Translations under genes and position numbers: made by a program | The notes under the pieces: model-generated | Databases searched by the model: none | What the model saw: the letters and a program-made list of their open reading frames with translations, nothing else | Told to the model about the DNA's origin: nothing | NCBI GenBank assembly: GCA_945866285.1 | Contig: CAMBHC010000083.1 | Coordinates: forward strand, 1 to 9,031 | Reading direction: 5' to 3' | DNA from: Candidatus Sulfopaludibacter sp. SbA3 | Lineage (GTDB): Bacteria > Acidobacteriota > Vicinamibacteria > Vicinamibacterales > UBA2999 | DNA length: 9,031 nt | Shown: piece after piece, positions 1 through 6,557 of the stretch | Layout of the letters: every line of letters starts with the position of its first letter | Numbering within the stretch: position 1 is the stretch's first letter

Positions 1-300
1 CCAATGCCGGTATGGCTCGACGTGGAACGCCGCGTCGCGCAGATGCCTTCCACCCATCCCGCGCGGCAGAAATTCCTGGACCGCGTGAATTTTTACGGTC
101 AGGTCGCGGAACTCGACCCCCAAGGCCGCGTCCTGATTCAGCCCCGGCTGCGTGACAGCGCCTTGATGACCGGCGAAGTCGACGTGCTGGGGCAGCAGAA
201 TTTTCTCGAGGTCTGGAACCACGAACGCTTCGTCGCGCGACTGCTCACCGAGCCGTTCACCGATGACGATGCGCGTGCCTTGTCTGGCTTCGGGATCTAG
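1..300 (+). CDS. mraZ: MraZ transcriptional regulator, 3' part (N-terminus outside window)
   Basis: MraZ is a ring-forming, AbrB/SpoVT-type DNA-binding protein that binds repeats upstream of its own operon and controls dcw transcription. The frame is open from the first base and ends at TAG 298-300, giving 99 visible residues. The ATG at 4 is internal, not the real start, because full-length MraZ has about 145-155 residues and roughly the first 60, with the first AbrB-like half, are missing. What remains matches the second half: an ERRVAQMPSTHPARQKFLDR helix, then the DPQGRVLIQPRLRD strand-turn unit (the DxxGR motif of the second SpoVT/AbrB repeat), then EVDVLGQQNFLEVWNHERF, which corresponds to the VGQxNxFELW region of known MraZ proteins. 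It stands first in the cluster directly before rsmH, the canonical place. The identity is secure; the DNA-binding half and the autoregulatory operator cannot be judged. Confidence 0.94.
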   Translation, partial: PMPVWLDVERRVAQMPSTHPARQKFLDRVNFYGQVAELDPQGRVLIQPRLRDSALMTGEVDVLGQQNFLEVWNHERFVARLLTEPFTDDDARALSGFGI

Positions 301-1193
301 TGGACGGCGCAACACACGTCCCGGTTCTGCTCGACGAAGTGCGGTCGCTGCTCCAACCCGAGCGCGGCGGCATCTTTGTCGACTGCACGCTTGGTCTCGG
401 CGGGCACTCGCGGATGCTGCTCGACAGCGGTGCGACGCGGGTGATTGGGATCGATCGTGACACCGACGCGATCGCGATCGCGAAGGAGAACCTGGCGGCG
501 TTCGCCGACCGCGTCACGTTCGTGCACGCCGACTACCGCGAGGTGGCCGAGGTGCTTGACGCGCACGGCGTGACCGAGGTGGCGGGCCTGCTGGCCGACT
601 TCGGGGTGTCGTCGATGCAATTGGATGCGGACGGCCGCGGGTTCAGTTTCCGGCGCGACGAGCCGCTCGACATGCGGATGGACCGCAGCCAGGGCGAGAC
701 CGCCGCCGACCTGATCGATCGGGTCGACGAAACGGAACTGGCCGACGTGATCTATCGCTTCGGCGAAGAGCGCCGGTCGCGGCAGGTGGCCCGCGCCATC
801 GTCATGGCGCGGGGACAGTCGCCCATTACGACGACGGGGCGGCTGGCGGAGATTGTGCGGCGCGGGGTCGCCGCCCGCGGCTGGCAGCGGATCGATCCGG
901 CGACGCGCACGTTTCAGGCGCTGCGCATCTGGGTCAACCGCGAGCTGGATGACCTCGATTCGTTTATCGGACGAGCTGCCTCACGGCTGCAGGTCGAGGG
1001 GCGGCTCGCGCTGATTTCGTTTCACTCACTCGAGGACCGGGTGGTGAAACACACGTTGCGGGATCTGGCGCGCGGCGACGACGCCGTCATCAAGGTGCTG
1101 ACCAAGCACCCGGTGATTGCGGGCGACGCCGAGGCGGCCGTCAACCCACGGGCACGCAGCGCGAAGCTGCGCGCCGCGGTGCGAGTCAAGTAA
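300..1193 (+). CDS. rsmH: 16S rRNA (cytosine(1402)-N(4))-methyltransferase RsmH (MraW)
   Basis: RsmH transfers a methyl group from S-adenosylmethionine to N4 of C1402 in the decoding centre of the 30S subunit; it is cytosolic and sits in the dcw cluster by conserved linkage. The 297 residues are close to the usual 300-315. Visible motifs in order: HVPVLLDEV (6-14), the SAM-binding loop DCTLGLGGHS (28-37), GIDRDTDAI (50-58), HADY (76-79), LLADFGVSSMQLD (97-109) followed by RGFSF and EPLDMRMD, FGEERRSRQVARAI (154-167), TFQALRIWVNREL (204-216), ISFHSLEDRVVK (239-250) and the terminal NPRARSAKLR (282-291). The GTG start overlaps the last base of the mraZ TAG (TAGTG). No clear Shine-Dalgarno is visible, so translation is probably coupled to mraZ. 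I found no alternative in-frame start close upstream. All hallmark segments are present and intact. Confidence 0.98.
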   Translation: MDGATHVPVLLDEVRSLLQPERGGIFVDCTLGLGGHSRMLLDSGATRVIGIDRDTDAIAIAKENLAAFADRVTFVHADYREVAEVLDAHGVTEVAGLLADFGVSSMQLDADGRGFSFRRDEPLDMRMDRSQGETAADLIDRVDETELADVIYRFGEERRSRQVARAIVMARGQSPITTTGRLAEIVRRGVAARGWQRIDPATRTFQALRIWVNRELDDLDSFIGRAASRLQVEGRLALISFHSLEDRVVKHTLRDLARGDDAVIKVLTKHPVIAGDAEAAVNPRARSAKLRAAVRVK

Positions 1194-1194
1194 C

Positions 1195-1202
1195 GGGAGG
1201 GG
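1195..1202 (+). promoter_or_regulatory. Shine-Dalgarno of ftsL
   Basis: A purine run GGGAGGGG lies in the 11-nt gap between the rsmH stop and the ATG at 1205. The GGAGG core (1196-1200) ends 4 nt before the start. It is the strongest ribosome binding site in the window. Together with the ATG it supports this start for ftsL and suggests initiation that does not depend on coupling. Confidence 0.75.
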
Positions 1203-1204
1203 CG

Positions 1205-1600
1205 ATGGACAAGGCAGGGACCTTCGAATACGAAATCCGGAAGGACTTCCGCAACAACCCGATCGTGCGCGAGGTCGACGAACGCCGCCTGCGAGATTTG
1301 TGGACGTCGCTCGGCATCGGGGTCGCGCTGGTCACCGTGCTGCTGTTCTCGGCCTGGCAGCACTTCGAACTACTGCGCCACGGCTACAAGCTCGAGCAGA
1401 TGCAGCGCGACCGCGCGGCGGAGAACGACATCAACCGTCACCTGCGGCTCGAAATGGAAACGCTGGGCGCGCCGCAGCGCATCGAGAAGCTCGCCATCGA
1501 ACGTCTCGGCATGGTCAGCCCCGGCGATGCCGAAGCCGTGGTCCTGGAGCGCGTGGCGCCGACCGAGGCGCCCGCTCGCTCTGTCATCGCCAGCCGGTAG
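1205..1600 (+). CDS. ftsL: FtsL-like bitopic cell division protein
   Basis: FtsL is a small inner-membrane divisome protein that pairs with FtsB (DivIC) through a periplasmic coiled coil and helps recruit and activate FtsW and FtsI. The sequence conserves little across phyla, so the call rests on architecture and position. The 131 residues give a charged cytosolic segment (1-31), one membrane span (about 32-54, LWTSLGIGVALVTVLLFSAW) and a heptad-like helix rich in Leu, Met, Glu and Arg (about 58-88). A segment APQRIEKLAIERLGMVSP (89-106) follows, resembling the 'RIExxAxxxLGM' end typical of FtsL and FtsB family members. A short Ala/Val-rich tail ends the protein. It lies between rsmH and ftsI, exactly the ftsL slot of dcw clusters, 11 nt after rsmH and 12 nt before ftsI. 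An FtsB/DivIC-like assignment is the only serious alternative; position favours FtsL. Confidence 0.9.
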   Translation: MDKAGTFEYEIRKDFRNNPIVREVDERRLRDLWTSLGIGVALVTVLLFSAWQHFELLRHGYKLEQMQRDRAAENDINRHLRLEMETLGAPQRIEKLAIERLGMVSPGDAEAVVLERVAPTEAPARSVIASR

Positions 1601-1604
1601 GAAG
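1599..1604 (+). promoter_or_regulatory. Shine-Dalgarno of ftsI
   Basis: AGGAAG overlaps the last two bases of the ftsL TAG and ends 8 nt before the GTG at 1613. It supports GTG 1613 as the ftsI start, which is also the one that leaves the usual short cytosolic N-terminus ahead of the membrane anchor. Confidence 0.6.
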
Positions 1605-1612
1605 CAGCGAAC

Positions 1613-3658
1613 GTGGCGGCACAGCCTGATCTCAACTGGCGCCCGGTGCTCCGGCGCCGCCTGATGGTGGCGGTGGGAGTGCTCGCCTGTTGGGTGCTCG
1701 CGATCGAGGTGCGGCTGGTCGTGTTGCAGGTGTGGCAGCACGACGAGCTGACGTTGCGTGCCGAACGGCAACAGTCTGAAACCCAGAAGACCCCGGGCAA
1801 GCGCGGCGAGATCGTCGACCGCCATGGCCGGCTGCTGGCCTACAGCGTCGATGCCGACACGATCTATGCCGTCCCAACCGACATTGCTGATCCGATCAAG
1901 GCCGCGGCCGCGTTGTGCGGCGCCTTTGATGAGTGCGACAAGAAGGACCGCGACCAACTCGTTGAGCGACTGACCCGCAAGCGCCGCAACGGCTCGCCAA
2001 CCTCGTTCCAATATGTCAGGCGCCGCGCCACGCCAATCGAGGCCAAGCGCATTGCCGCCCTCGAGATGAAGGGCATCGGCTTCATGAAAGAGAGCAAGCG
2101 GTTCTACCCGAACCGTGAGCTGGCCGCCCATCTGCTCGGCTACGTCGGCACCGACAACGCCGGCCTGCACGGTCTCGAGGCCACCTACGACAAGTCCGTG
2201 CGTGGCCGCGAGGGCACCATGCTGGTGCAGACCGACGCGCGTGGCCACGCGTTCAGCCGGCTCGACCGCCCGCCCACGACGGGGGGCTCGCTCGAGCTCA
2301 CCATCGACGAACAGCTCCAGTTCATTGTCGAGCGCGAGTTGAAGGCCGGCGTCGAAGCCGCGCGCGCCGACGGGGGCACCGCGGTCGCGATGGACCCGCA
2401 TACCGGCGAGATCCTCGCGATGGCGAGTTGGCCCACGTTCAACCCGAACCAGTACGCCGGCACCAGCGTCAGCGCACTGCGCAACCGCGCCGTCCAGGAC
2501 TTGTACGAGCCTGGCTCGACCTTCAAGATCGTCACCGCCTCGGCGGCGCTGCAGGAAGGCGTGATCAAGCCAGACGACCTGGTCGATACGCAGGGCGGCG
2601 TGATCAAATTTCCCGGCCGCAAGCCGATTACGGACATGGGTCACAACTACGGGACCCTGACGTTTGCGAACGTGATCGTGAAGTCGAGCAACGTCGGTGC
2701 GATCAAGGTGGGCCTGATGGTCGGGCCTGAGCGCATGGGCCTCTACATCCGCCGCTTCGGCTTCGGCAAGCCGTCGTCACCCGATTTCCCGAGTGAGAGT
2801 CCAGGCATTGTCTGGAACCCGTCGAAGCTCAACGACAGTGCCCTGGCGTCGGTGTCGATGGGTTACCAGGTTGGCGTGACGCCGCTGCAGATGGCTGCGG
2901 CCGCCAGCGTGATCGCCAATGGCGGGACGTTGTACGAACCGCACGTGGTCCGCGCCACCGTCAAGGGCGGGGTGCGCACGCCGGTGCCGGCCAAGGCGGT
3001 GCGCCGCGCCATCCTGCCCGAGACGGCCGCAACGCTGACCACGATCATGGAGTCGGTCGTGACCGAGGGCACCGCGAAAGGCGCGCGCCTCGTCAACTAC
3101 ACGGTCGCCGGCAAGACCGGAACGGCCGACAAGCTGGTGAACGGCCGCTACTCACCGTCGCAGCAGAACGTGTCGTTTATCGGCTTCGTGCCGTCACGCA
3201 ACCCGCTGATGACCGTGATCGTCATGATTGATTCGCCGCGGATTGGCGGCGACACCGGCGGCGCGATTGCGGCACCGATCTTCAAGCACATCGCCGACGC
3301 GAGCCTGCGGATGCTGGGCGTCACGCCGACGATCAACCCGCAGCCGCCGGTGCTGGTGGCCCGTCGCAGCGACAGCCCGGTCACGACCGCGGCCGCGCCG
3401 ATCGCGCCGGCGGTCGTGACGATGCCCTCAGGTATGTCTGATGGCGGCGGCCTGCCCGACTTGCGCGGCCTGAGCGCGCGGGAGGCCCTTCGCGAACTCG
3501 CCCGCCTCGGCCTGACGGCCCGCATGGAAGGCGCCGGCGTGGTCGTGGATCAGAACCCCGCGCCCGGCTCGCTGATCGAGCCTGGCGCCGGCTGCACGCT
3601 GGTGCTGAGCCGTCGTCCGCCGCCTCGTCCGACCGGAGTCCTTGGAGGGCCACGGTGA
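1613..3658 (+). CDS. ftsI: Septal peptidoglycan D,D-transpeptidase FtsI (class B PBP) with C-terminal PASTA domain
   Basis: FtsI (PBP3/PBP2x/SpoVD type) cross-links peptide stems of new septal peptidoglycan as partner of the glycosyltransferase FtsW. It is anchored in the cytoplasmic membrane with its body in the periplasm. The 681 residues show a short basic N-terminus, a membrane anchor (about 17-39), and a PBP dimerisation/pedestal domain (about 60-220) beginning with KRGEIVDRHGRLLA. The transpeptidase domain (about 225-565) has all three catalytic motifs: SxxK as S302-TF-K305 in YEPGSTFK, SxN as S358-S-N360, and KTGT at 501-504. An Ala/Pro-rich linker (about 573-611) leads to one PASTA domain (about 612-667, LPDLRGLSAREALRELARLG...DQNPAPGSLIEPG) and a Pro/Arg-rich tail. 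The start is GTG with an upstream AGGAAG. The stop overlaps the murE start by 4 nt. PASTA-bearing division PBPs are known in Firmicutes and several other phyla; E. coli FtsI lacks this domain. Confidence 0.97.
   Translation: MAAQPDLNWRPVLRRRLMVAVGVLACWVLAIEVRLVVLQVWQHDELTLRAERQQSETQKTPGKRGEIVDRHGRLLAYSVDADTIYAVPTDIADPIKAAAALCGAFDECDKKDRDQLVERLTRKRRNGSPTSFQYVRRRATPIEAKRIAALEMKGIGFMKESKRFYPNRELAAHLLGYVGTDNAGLHGLEATYDKSVRGREGTMLVQTDARGHAFSRLDRPPTTGGSLELTIDEQLQFIVERELKAGVEAARADGGTAVAMDPHTGEILAMASWPTFNPNQYAGTSVSALRNRAVQDLYEPGSTFKIVTASAALQEGVIKPDDLVDTQGGVIKFPGRKPITDMGHNYGTLTFANVIVKSSNVGAIKVGLMVGPERMGLYIRRFGFGKPSSPDFPSESPGIVWNPSKLNDSALASVSMGYQVGVTPLQMAAAASVIANGGTLYEPHVVRATVKGGVRTPVPAKAVRRAILPETAATLTTIMESVVTEGTAKGARLVNYTVAGKTGTADKLVNGRYSPSQQNVSFIGFVPSRNPLMTVIVMIDSPRIGGDTGGAIAAPIFKHIADASLRMLGVTPTINPQPPVLVARRSDSPVTTAAAPIAPAVVTMPSGMSDGGGLPDLRGLSAREALRELARLGLTARMEGAGVVVDQNPAPGSLIEPGAGCTLVLSRRPPPRPTGVLGGPR
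3644..3648 (+). promoter_or_regulatory. Shine-Dalgarno of murE inside the ftsI 3' end
   Basis: GGAGG lies within the last codons of ftsI and ends 6 nt before GTG 3655. It decides the murE start: the GTG sits inside a GTGA overlap with the ftsI stop, and this good ribosome binding site shows that GTG is used. Confidence 0.7.
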
Positions 3659-5160
3659 ACCTCGGCGACGCGTGGAACACCTTGCGGGAGCTGGTGGTTG
3701 AACCACCTCCGGCTGGGATGGCGTTGGACCGGCCGCTGACGGCGGTCGCGTACGACTCGCGCCGCGTGGTGCCGAACGCGATCTTCGTGGCGATCAAGGG
3801 GCTCAAGGCCGATGGCACCGCCTTCGCCGACCAGGCGCTCGCCCGAGGTGCGCAAGCGGTGATTTCGGAAGTGCCCGCACCGGCCGCCGTGACCGTGCCC
3901 TGGCTGGTCGTGCGGGATGCGCGACTCGCCCTGGCGCTGTTAGCCGATCGCTTCTTCGATCATCCCAGCCGGCGCTTGCCGGTGATCGGCGTCACCGGCA
4001 CCAACGGTAAGACGACGACGGCGTACCTGTTGACCGCGATGCTGGACGAGGCTGGTTTGCGGGCCGGCATGCTCGGCACGGTCGCCTACCGCATTGGCGG
4101 CGAGGATCGCGAGGCCTCGCGCACCACGCCCGAAGCCCCTGATGTGCAGCACTTGCTGAGCGACATGCTGCGCATGGGCAACAAGTCCGCGGTCATGGAA
4201 GTATCGTCGCACGCGCTGTCGCTGAAGCGCGTCGACGGCATGCACTTCGCCGCCGCTGTGTTCAGTAATCTCACGCGCGACCACCTCGATTTTCACGAAG
4301 ACATGGAGGCGTACTTCGCCGCCAAGCGCCGCCTGTTCGAGATGCTGCCGCGTGAAGCGCCCGCGGTGATCAATCTTGACGATCCAAGGGGCGCGTCGCT
4401 GGTCGAGATTAGCGGCCGGCCGGTGACCTACGCCATCACTGCTCCGGCTGATGTGCGGCCAGGGCCGGTGGCCATGGCGCTGACCGGCCTGCGATTCGAG
4501 GTGACGACCCCCAGGGGCGTCGTGCAGATTCAATCGAAGCTCGTCGGTCGTCCGAACGTCTACAACATCCTCGCCGCCACCGCGACGGCCATCTCGCTGG
4601 ACGTACCAATCGACGCGATCGAGCGCGGCGTGGCCGGCCTGTCCGGGGTGCCGGGTCGCTTCGAAGTGGTCTCGGGACCGGCTGACGACGTCACCGCCGT
4701 CGTGGACTACGCGCACACCGACGATGCACTGCGGAACCTGCTCGAGACGGCGCGGCCGTTGAGCGCGCGCCGGCTGGTCACCGTGTTCGGTTGCGGTGGC
4801 GGTCGCGATCGCTCGAAGCGGCCACTGATGGGTATGGTCGCCGCCCGGTTGAGCGACGTGGTCGTGATCACGTCAGACAACCCCCGTAGCGAAGACCCGA
4901 CGCGAATCATCGACGAGATCGCTCTCGGCATTCCTGCCGGCAGTCAGTTGCGAACCCCGATCGTGGTGTCCACGGCGGACCGCGCTGAGGCGATCACGCG
5001 CGCCATCGCCATGGCCGAGGCCGGCGACGTCGTGCTGATCGCGGGCAAGGGACACGAGAAATACCAGCAGATTGGCGACCGCGTGCTGCCGTTCGACGAC
5101 GGTGAGGTGGCTCGGGCGTCGCTGGCGAAGCGCCGCGGCAGCGCGGCGAAGGGCAGTTAG
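3655..5160 (+). CDS. murE: UDP-N-acetylmuramoyl-L-alanyl-D-glutamate--2,6-diaminopimelate ligase MurE
   Basis: MurE is the cytosolic ATP-dependent ligase that adds the third stem residue to UDP-MurNAc-L-Ala-D-Glu. The 501 residues match the usual size. The N-terminal UDP-binding domain shows AYDSRRVVPNAIFVAIKG (32-49). The central ATPase domain has the P-loop GVTGTNGKTTT (112-122, K119), TTPEAPDVQ (157-165), MEVSSHAL (181-188, E182), TRDHLDFH (207-214, H210) and a probable carbamylated lysine K224 in AYFAAKRRLF. GRPNVYN (298-304) keeps both conserved Asn residues. The C-terminal domain has GVPGRFEVV (331-339, R335), VVDYAHTDDAL (349-359), FGCGGGRDRSKRPLM and KGHEKYQ (465-471). The DNPR motif (408-411) is the known signature for meso-diaminopimelate; lysine-adding enzymes differ here. 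The GTG start overlaps ftsI by 4 nt and the TAG overlaps the murF start by 1 nt, so both junctions look translationally coupled. Confidence 0.98.
   Translation: MNLGDAWNTLRELVVEPPPAGMALDRPLTAVAYDSRRVVPNAIFVAIKGLKADGTAFADQALARGAQAVISEVPAPAAVTVPWLVVRDARLALALLADRFFDHPSRRLPVIGVTGTNGKTTTAYLLTAMLDEAGLRAGMLGTVAYRIGGEDREASRTTPEAPDVQHLLSDMLRMGNKSAVMEVSSHALSLKRVDGMHFAAAVFSNLTRDHLDFHEDMEAYFAAKRRLFEMLPREAPAVINLDDPRGASLVEISGRPVTYAITAPADVRPGPVAMALTGLRFEVTTPRGVVQIQSKLVGRPNVYNILAATATAISLDVPIDAIERGVAGLSGVPGRFEVVSGPADDVTAVVDYAHTDDALRNLLETARPLSARRLVTVFGCGGGRDRSKRPLMGMVAARLSDVVVITSDNPRSEDPTRIIDEIALGIPAGSQLRTPIVVSTADRAEAITRAIAMAEAGDVVLIAGKGHEKYQQIGDRVLPFDDGEVARASLAKRRGSAAKGS
5148..5153 (+). promoter_or_regulatory. 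Probable Shine-Dalgarno of murF inside murE
   Basis: GAAGGG in the last codons of murE ends 6 nt before GTG 5160, a good spacing. It supports the GTG that shares one base with the murE stop (TAGTG) as the murF start. Confidence 0.55.
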
Positions 5161-6557
5161 TGGCGGCTGAGATTCCACTCGCGGCCGGCACGATTGCGGC
5201 GGCGACGGGCGGCCGGTTGGTGGCTGGCGACAGCGACCACTACGTGACCGGGTTTTCGATCGACAGTCGCACGCTGGTGACCGGCGACCTGTTCTTTGCC
5301 ATCGTCGCGGCGCGCGACGGGCATGAGTTTGTCGGCTCAGCGTCGCGGCGGCGGGCGGCGGGTGTGGTGGTCGATCGGCCGGTCGTGATGCCGGACGAGA
5401 GCGACTCGTTCGTGATCGAGGTGGCCGACACCACCCGCGCCCTGCAAGACCTGGCGCGCTATGTGCGGCGCGAGTCGGGCGCGAAGGTCGTGGCCATTAC
5501 CGGCAGTGCCGGGAAGACCACGACGAAGGACGTGATTGCGGAGTTGTTGAGCGGCGCGCATCGGGTGGTGAAGAACAAGGGCAACCTGAACAACCACCTG
5601 GGATTGCCGCTGTCGCTGCTGGAACTGCGGCACGGGGCGGATGTGGCGGTAATGGAGTTGGGGATGAATCACGCAGGCGAAATCCGGGTGCTGGTCGACG
5701 TGGCCATGCCGGAGGTCCGCGTCTGGACCAACGTCGGCGAAGCCCACATCGGCCACTTCGGATCCGCCGATGGCATTGCCGACGCCAAGGCCGAGATTCT
5801 CGAGAACGCCGACGCGCGCACGCTGCTCGTCGCCAACGCCGATGACGAGCGGGTGATGGCGCGCATCGGCGCATTCCCCGGCCGCCAGGTTCGCTTCGGG
5901 CTCTCCGAGCGCGCCGATGTGCGCGCGGTTGACGTCGAAGACCTCGGGCTCGACGGCACCAAGTGCCGGTTGATCACGCCGGCCGGCGAGCGCGACTTGC
6001 GCGTGCCGCTGCTCGGCCGCGGCCACTTGCTGAACGTGCTGGCCGGTACCGCCGTGGCGCTCGACCTGGACGTCACTCTCGATCACATCGTCGACACCGC
6101 CGCACGCCTGCAGCCGTCGTCAAGGCGCGGCGCGACGTTGCGCCTGCCCAAGGGCGTCACGGTCATCGACGATTCCTATAACTCCAGCCCGTCGGCGCTG
6201 AAGCTGTCGCTCGAGGTGTTGTCGCGCACGTGGGCGGCGCGTCGGGTCGCGGTGGTTGGCGAGATGCTCGAACTGGGCGACCTGTCGCTGTCGTTGCACC
6301 AGGACTGCGGGCGGGTTGCCGCGGACAGCCGGTTGTCGCGCCTGATCACCATCGGTGGCCCCTCGGCCCTCGCCCTTGGCGAAGCGGCCGTTGAAGCTGG
6401 CCTGTCCGCGGGGGCAGTGAGTCATTTCGAAACCAGTGCGGCTGCCGCTGCGGCAATCGCCGGCCTGGTGGCGTCCGGCGACGTGGTGTTGGTCAAGGGA
6501 TCGCGCGGGACCCGGACCGATGTCGTGGTGGAACAGCTCATGACGGTATTCGGCTGA
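5160..6557 (+). CDS. murF: UDP-N-acetylmuramoyl-tripeptide--D-alanyl-D-alanine ligase MurF
   Basis: MurF joins the D-Ala-D-Ala dipeptide to UDP-MurNAc-tripeptide, the last cytosolic step before membrane loading. The 465 residues are of normal length. The N-terminal substrate domain shows SIDSRTLVTGDLFFAI (33-48). The ATPase domain has the P-loop ITGSAGKTTTKD (113-124, K119), the MurF signature KNKGNLNNHLGLPLSLL (138-154), VMELGMNHAGEI (164-175, E166) and TNVGEAHIGHFGS (190-202, H196). The C-terminal domain has a conserved Arg region SSRRGATLRL (320-329), VIDDSYNSSPSALK (335-348, in the place of the usual DSYNANP), VVGEMLELGD (365-374) and VKGSRGTRTDVVVEQL (445-460). The HNxxN segment of Mur ligases reads GRGHLLN (286-292), with His at the first Asn position. 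The GTG start and the TGA stop each share one base with the neighbouring gene. MurF follows MurE in the pathway as well as in gene order. Confidence 0.97.
   Translation: MAAEIPLAAGTIAAATGGRLVAGDSDHYVTGFSIDSRTLVTGDLFFAIVAARDGHEFVGSASRRRAAGVVVDRPVVMPDESDSFVIEVADTTRALQDLARYVRRESGAKVVAITGSAGKTTTKDVIAELLSGAHRVVKNKGNLNNHLGLPLSLLELRHGADVAVMELGMNHAGEIRVLVDVAMPEVRVWTNVGEAHIGHFGSADGIADAKAEILENADARTLLVANADDERVMARIGAFPGRQVRFGLSERADVRAVDVEDLGLDGTKCRLITPAGERDLRVPLLGRGHLLNVLAGTAVALDLDVTLDHIVDTAARLQPSSRRGATLRLPKGVTVIDDSYNSSPSALKLSLEVLSRTWAARRVAVVGEMLELGDLSLSLHQDCGRVAADSRLSRLITIGGPSALALGEAAVEAGLSAGAVSHFETSAAAAAAIAGLVASGDVVLVKGSRGTRTDVVVEQLMTVFG

Noticed and set aside
4..300. A complete 98-residue small protein starting at ATG 4.
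   Set aside because: The frame stays open to the window edge and the sequence matches the C-terminal half of MraZ, so this is a truncated view of a longer gene and not a separate small gene.
1370..2644. A 424-codon open frame on the minus strand across ftsL and ftsI.
   Set aside because: It lies opposite well-supported genes, its translation is rich in Arg, His, Ala and Gly with no recognisable domain, and long antisense frames are expected in DNA this rich in G+C.
3329..3445. The Ala/Pro/Val-rich region of ftsI as a possible frame error or inserted element.
   Set aside because: The frame continues without a break into a PASTA-like domain, and linkers of this composition are normal between transpeptidase and PASTA domains.
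5337..6086. A 249-codon minus-strand open frame opposite murF (with similar ones opposite murE at 3940-4716 and murD at 8002-8754).
   Set aside because: They mirror the codon pattern of the sense genes, have no plausible ribosome binding site or domain, and the sense genes carry full catalytic motifs.
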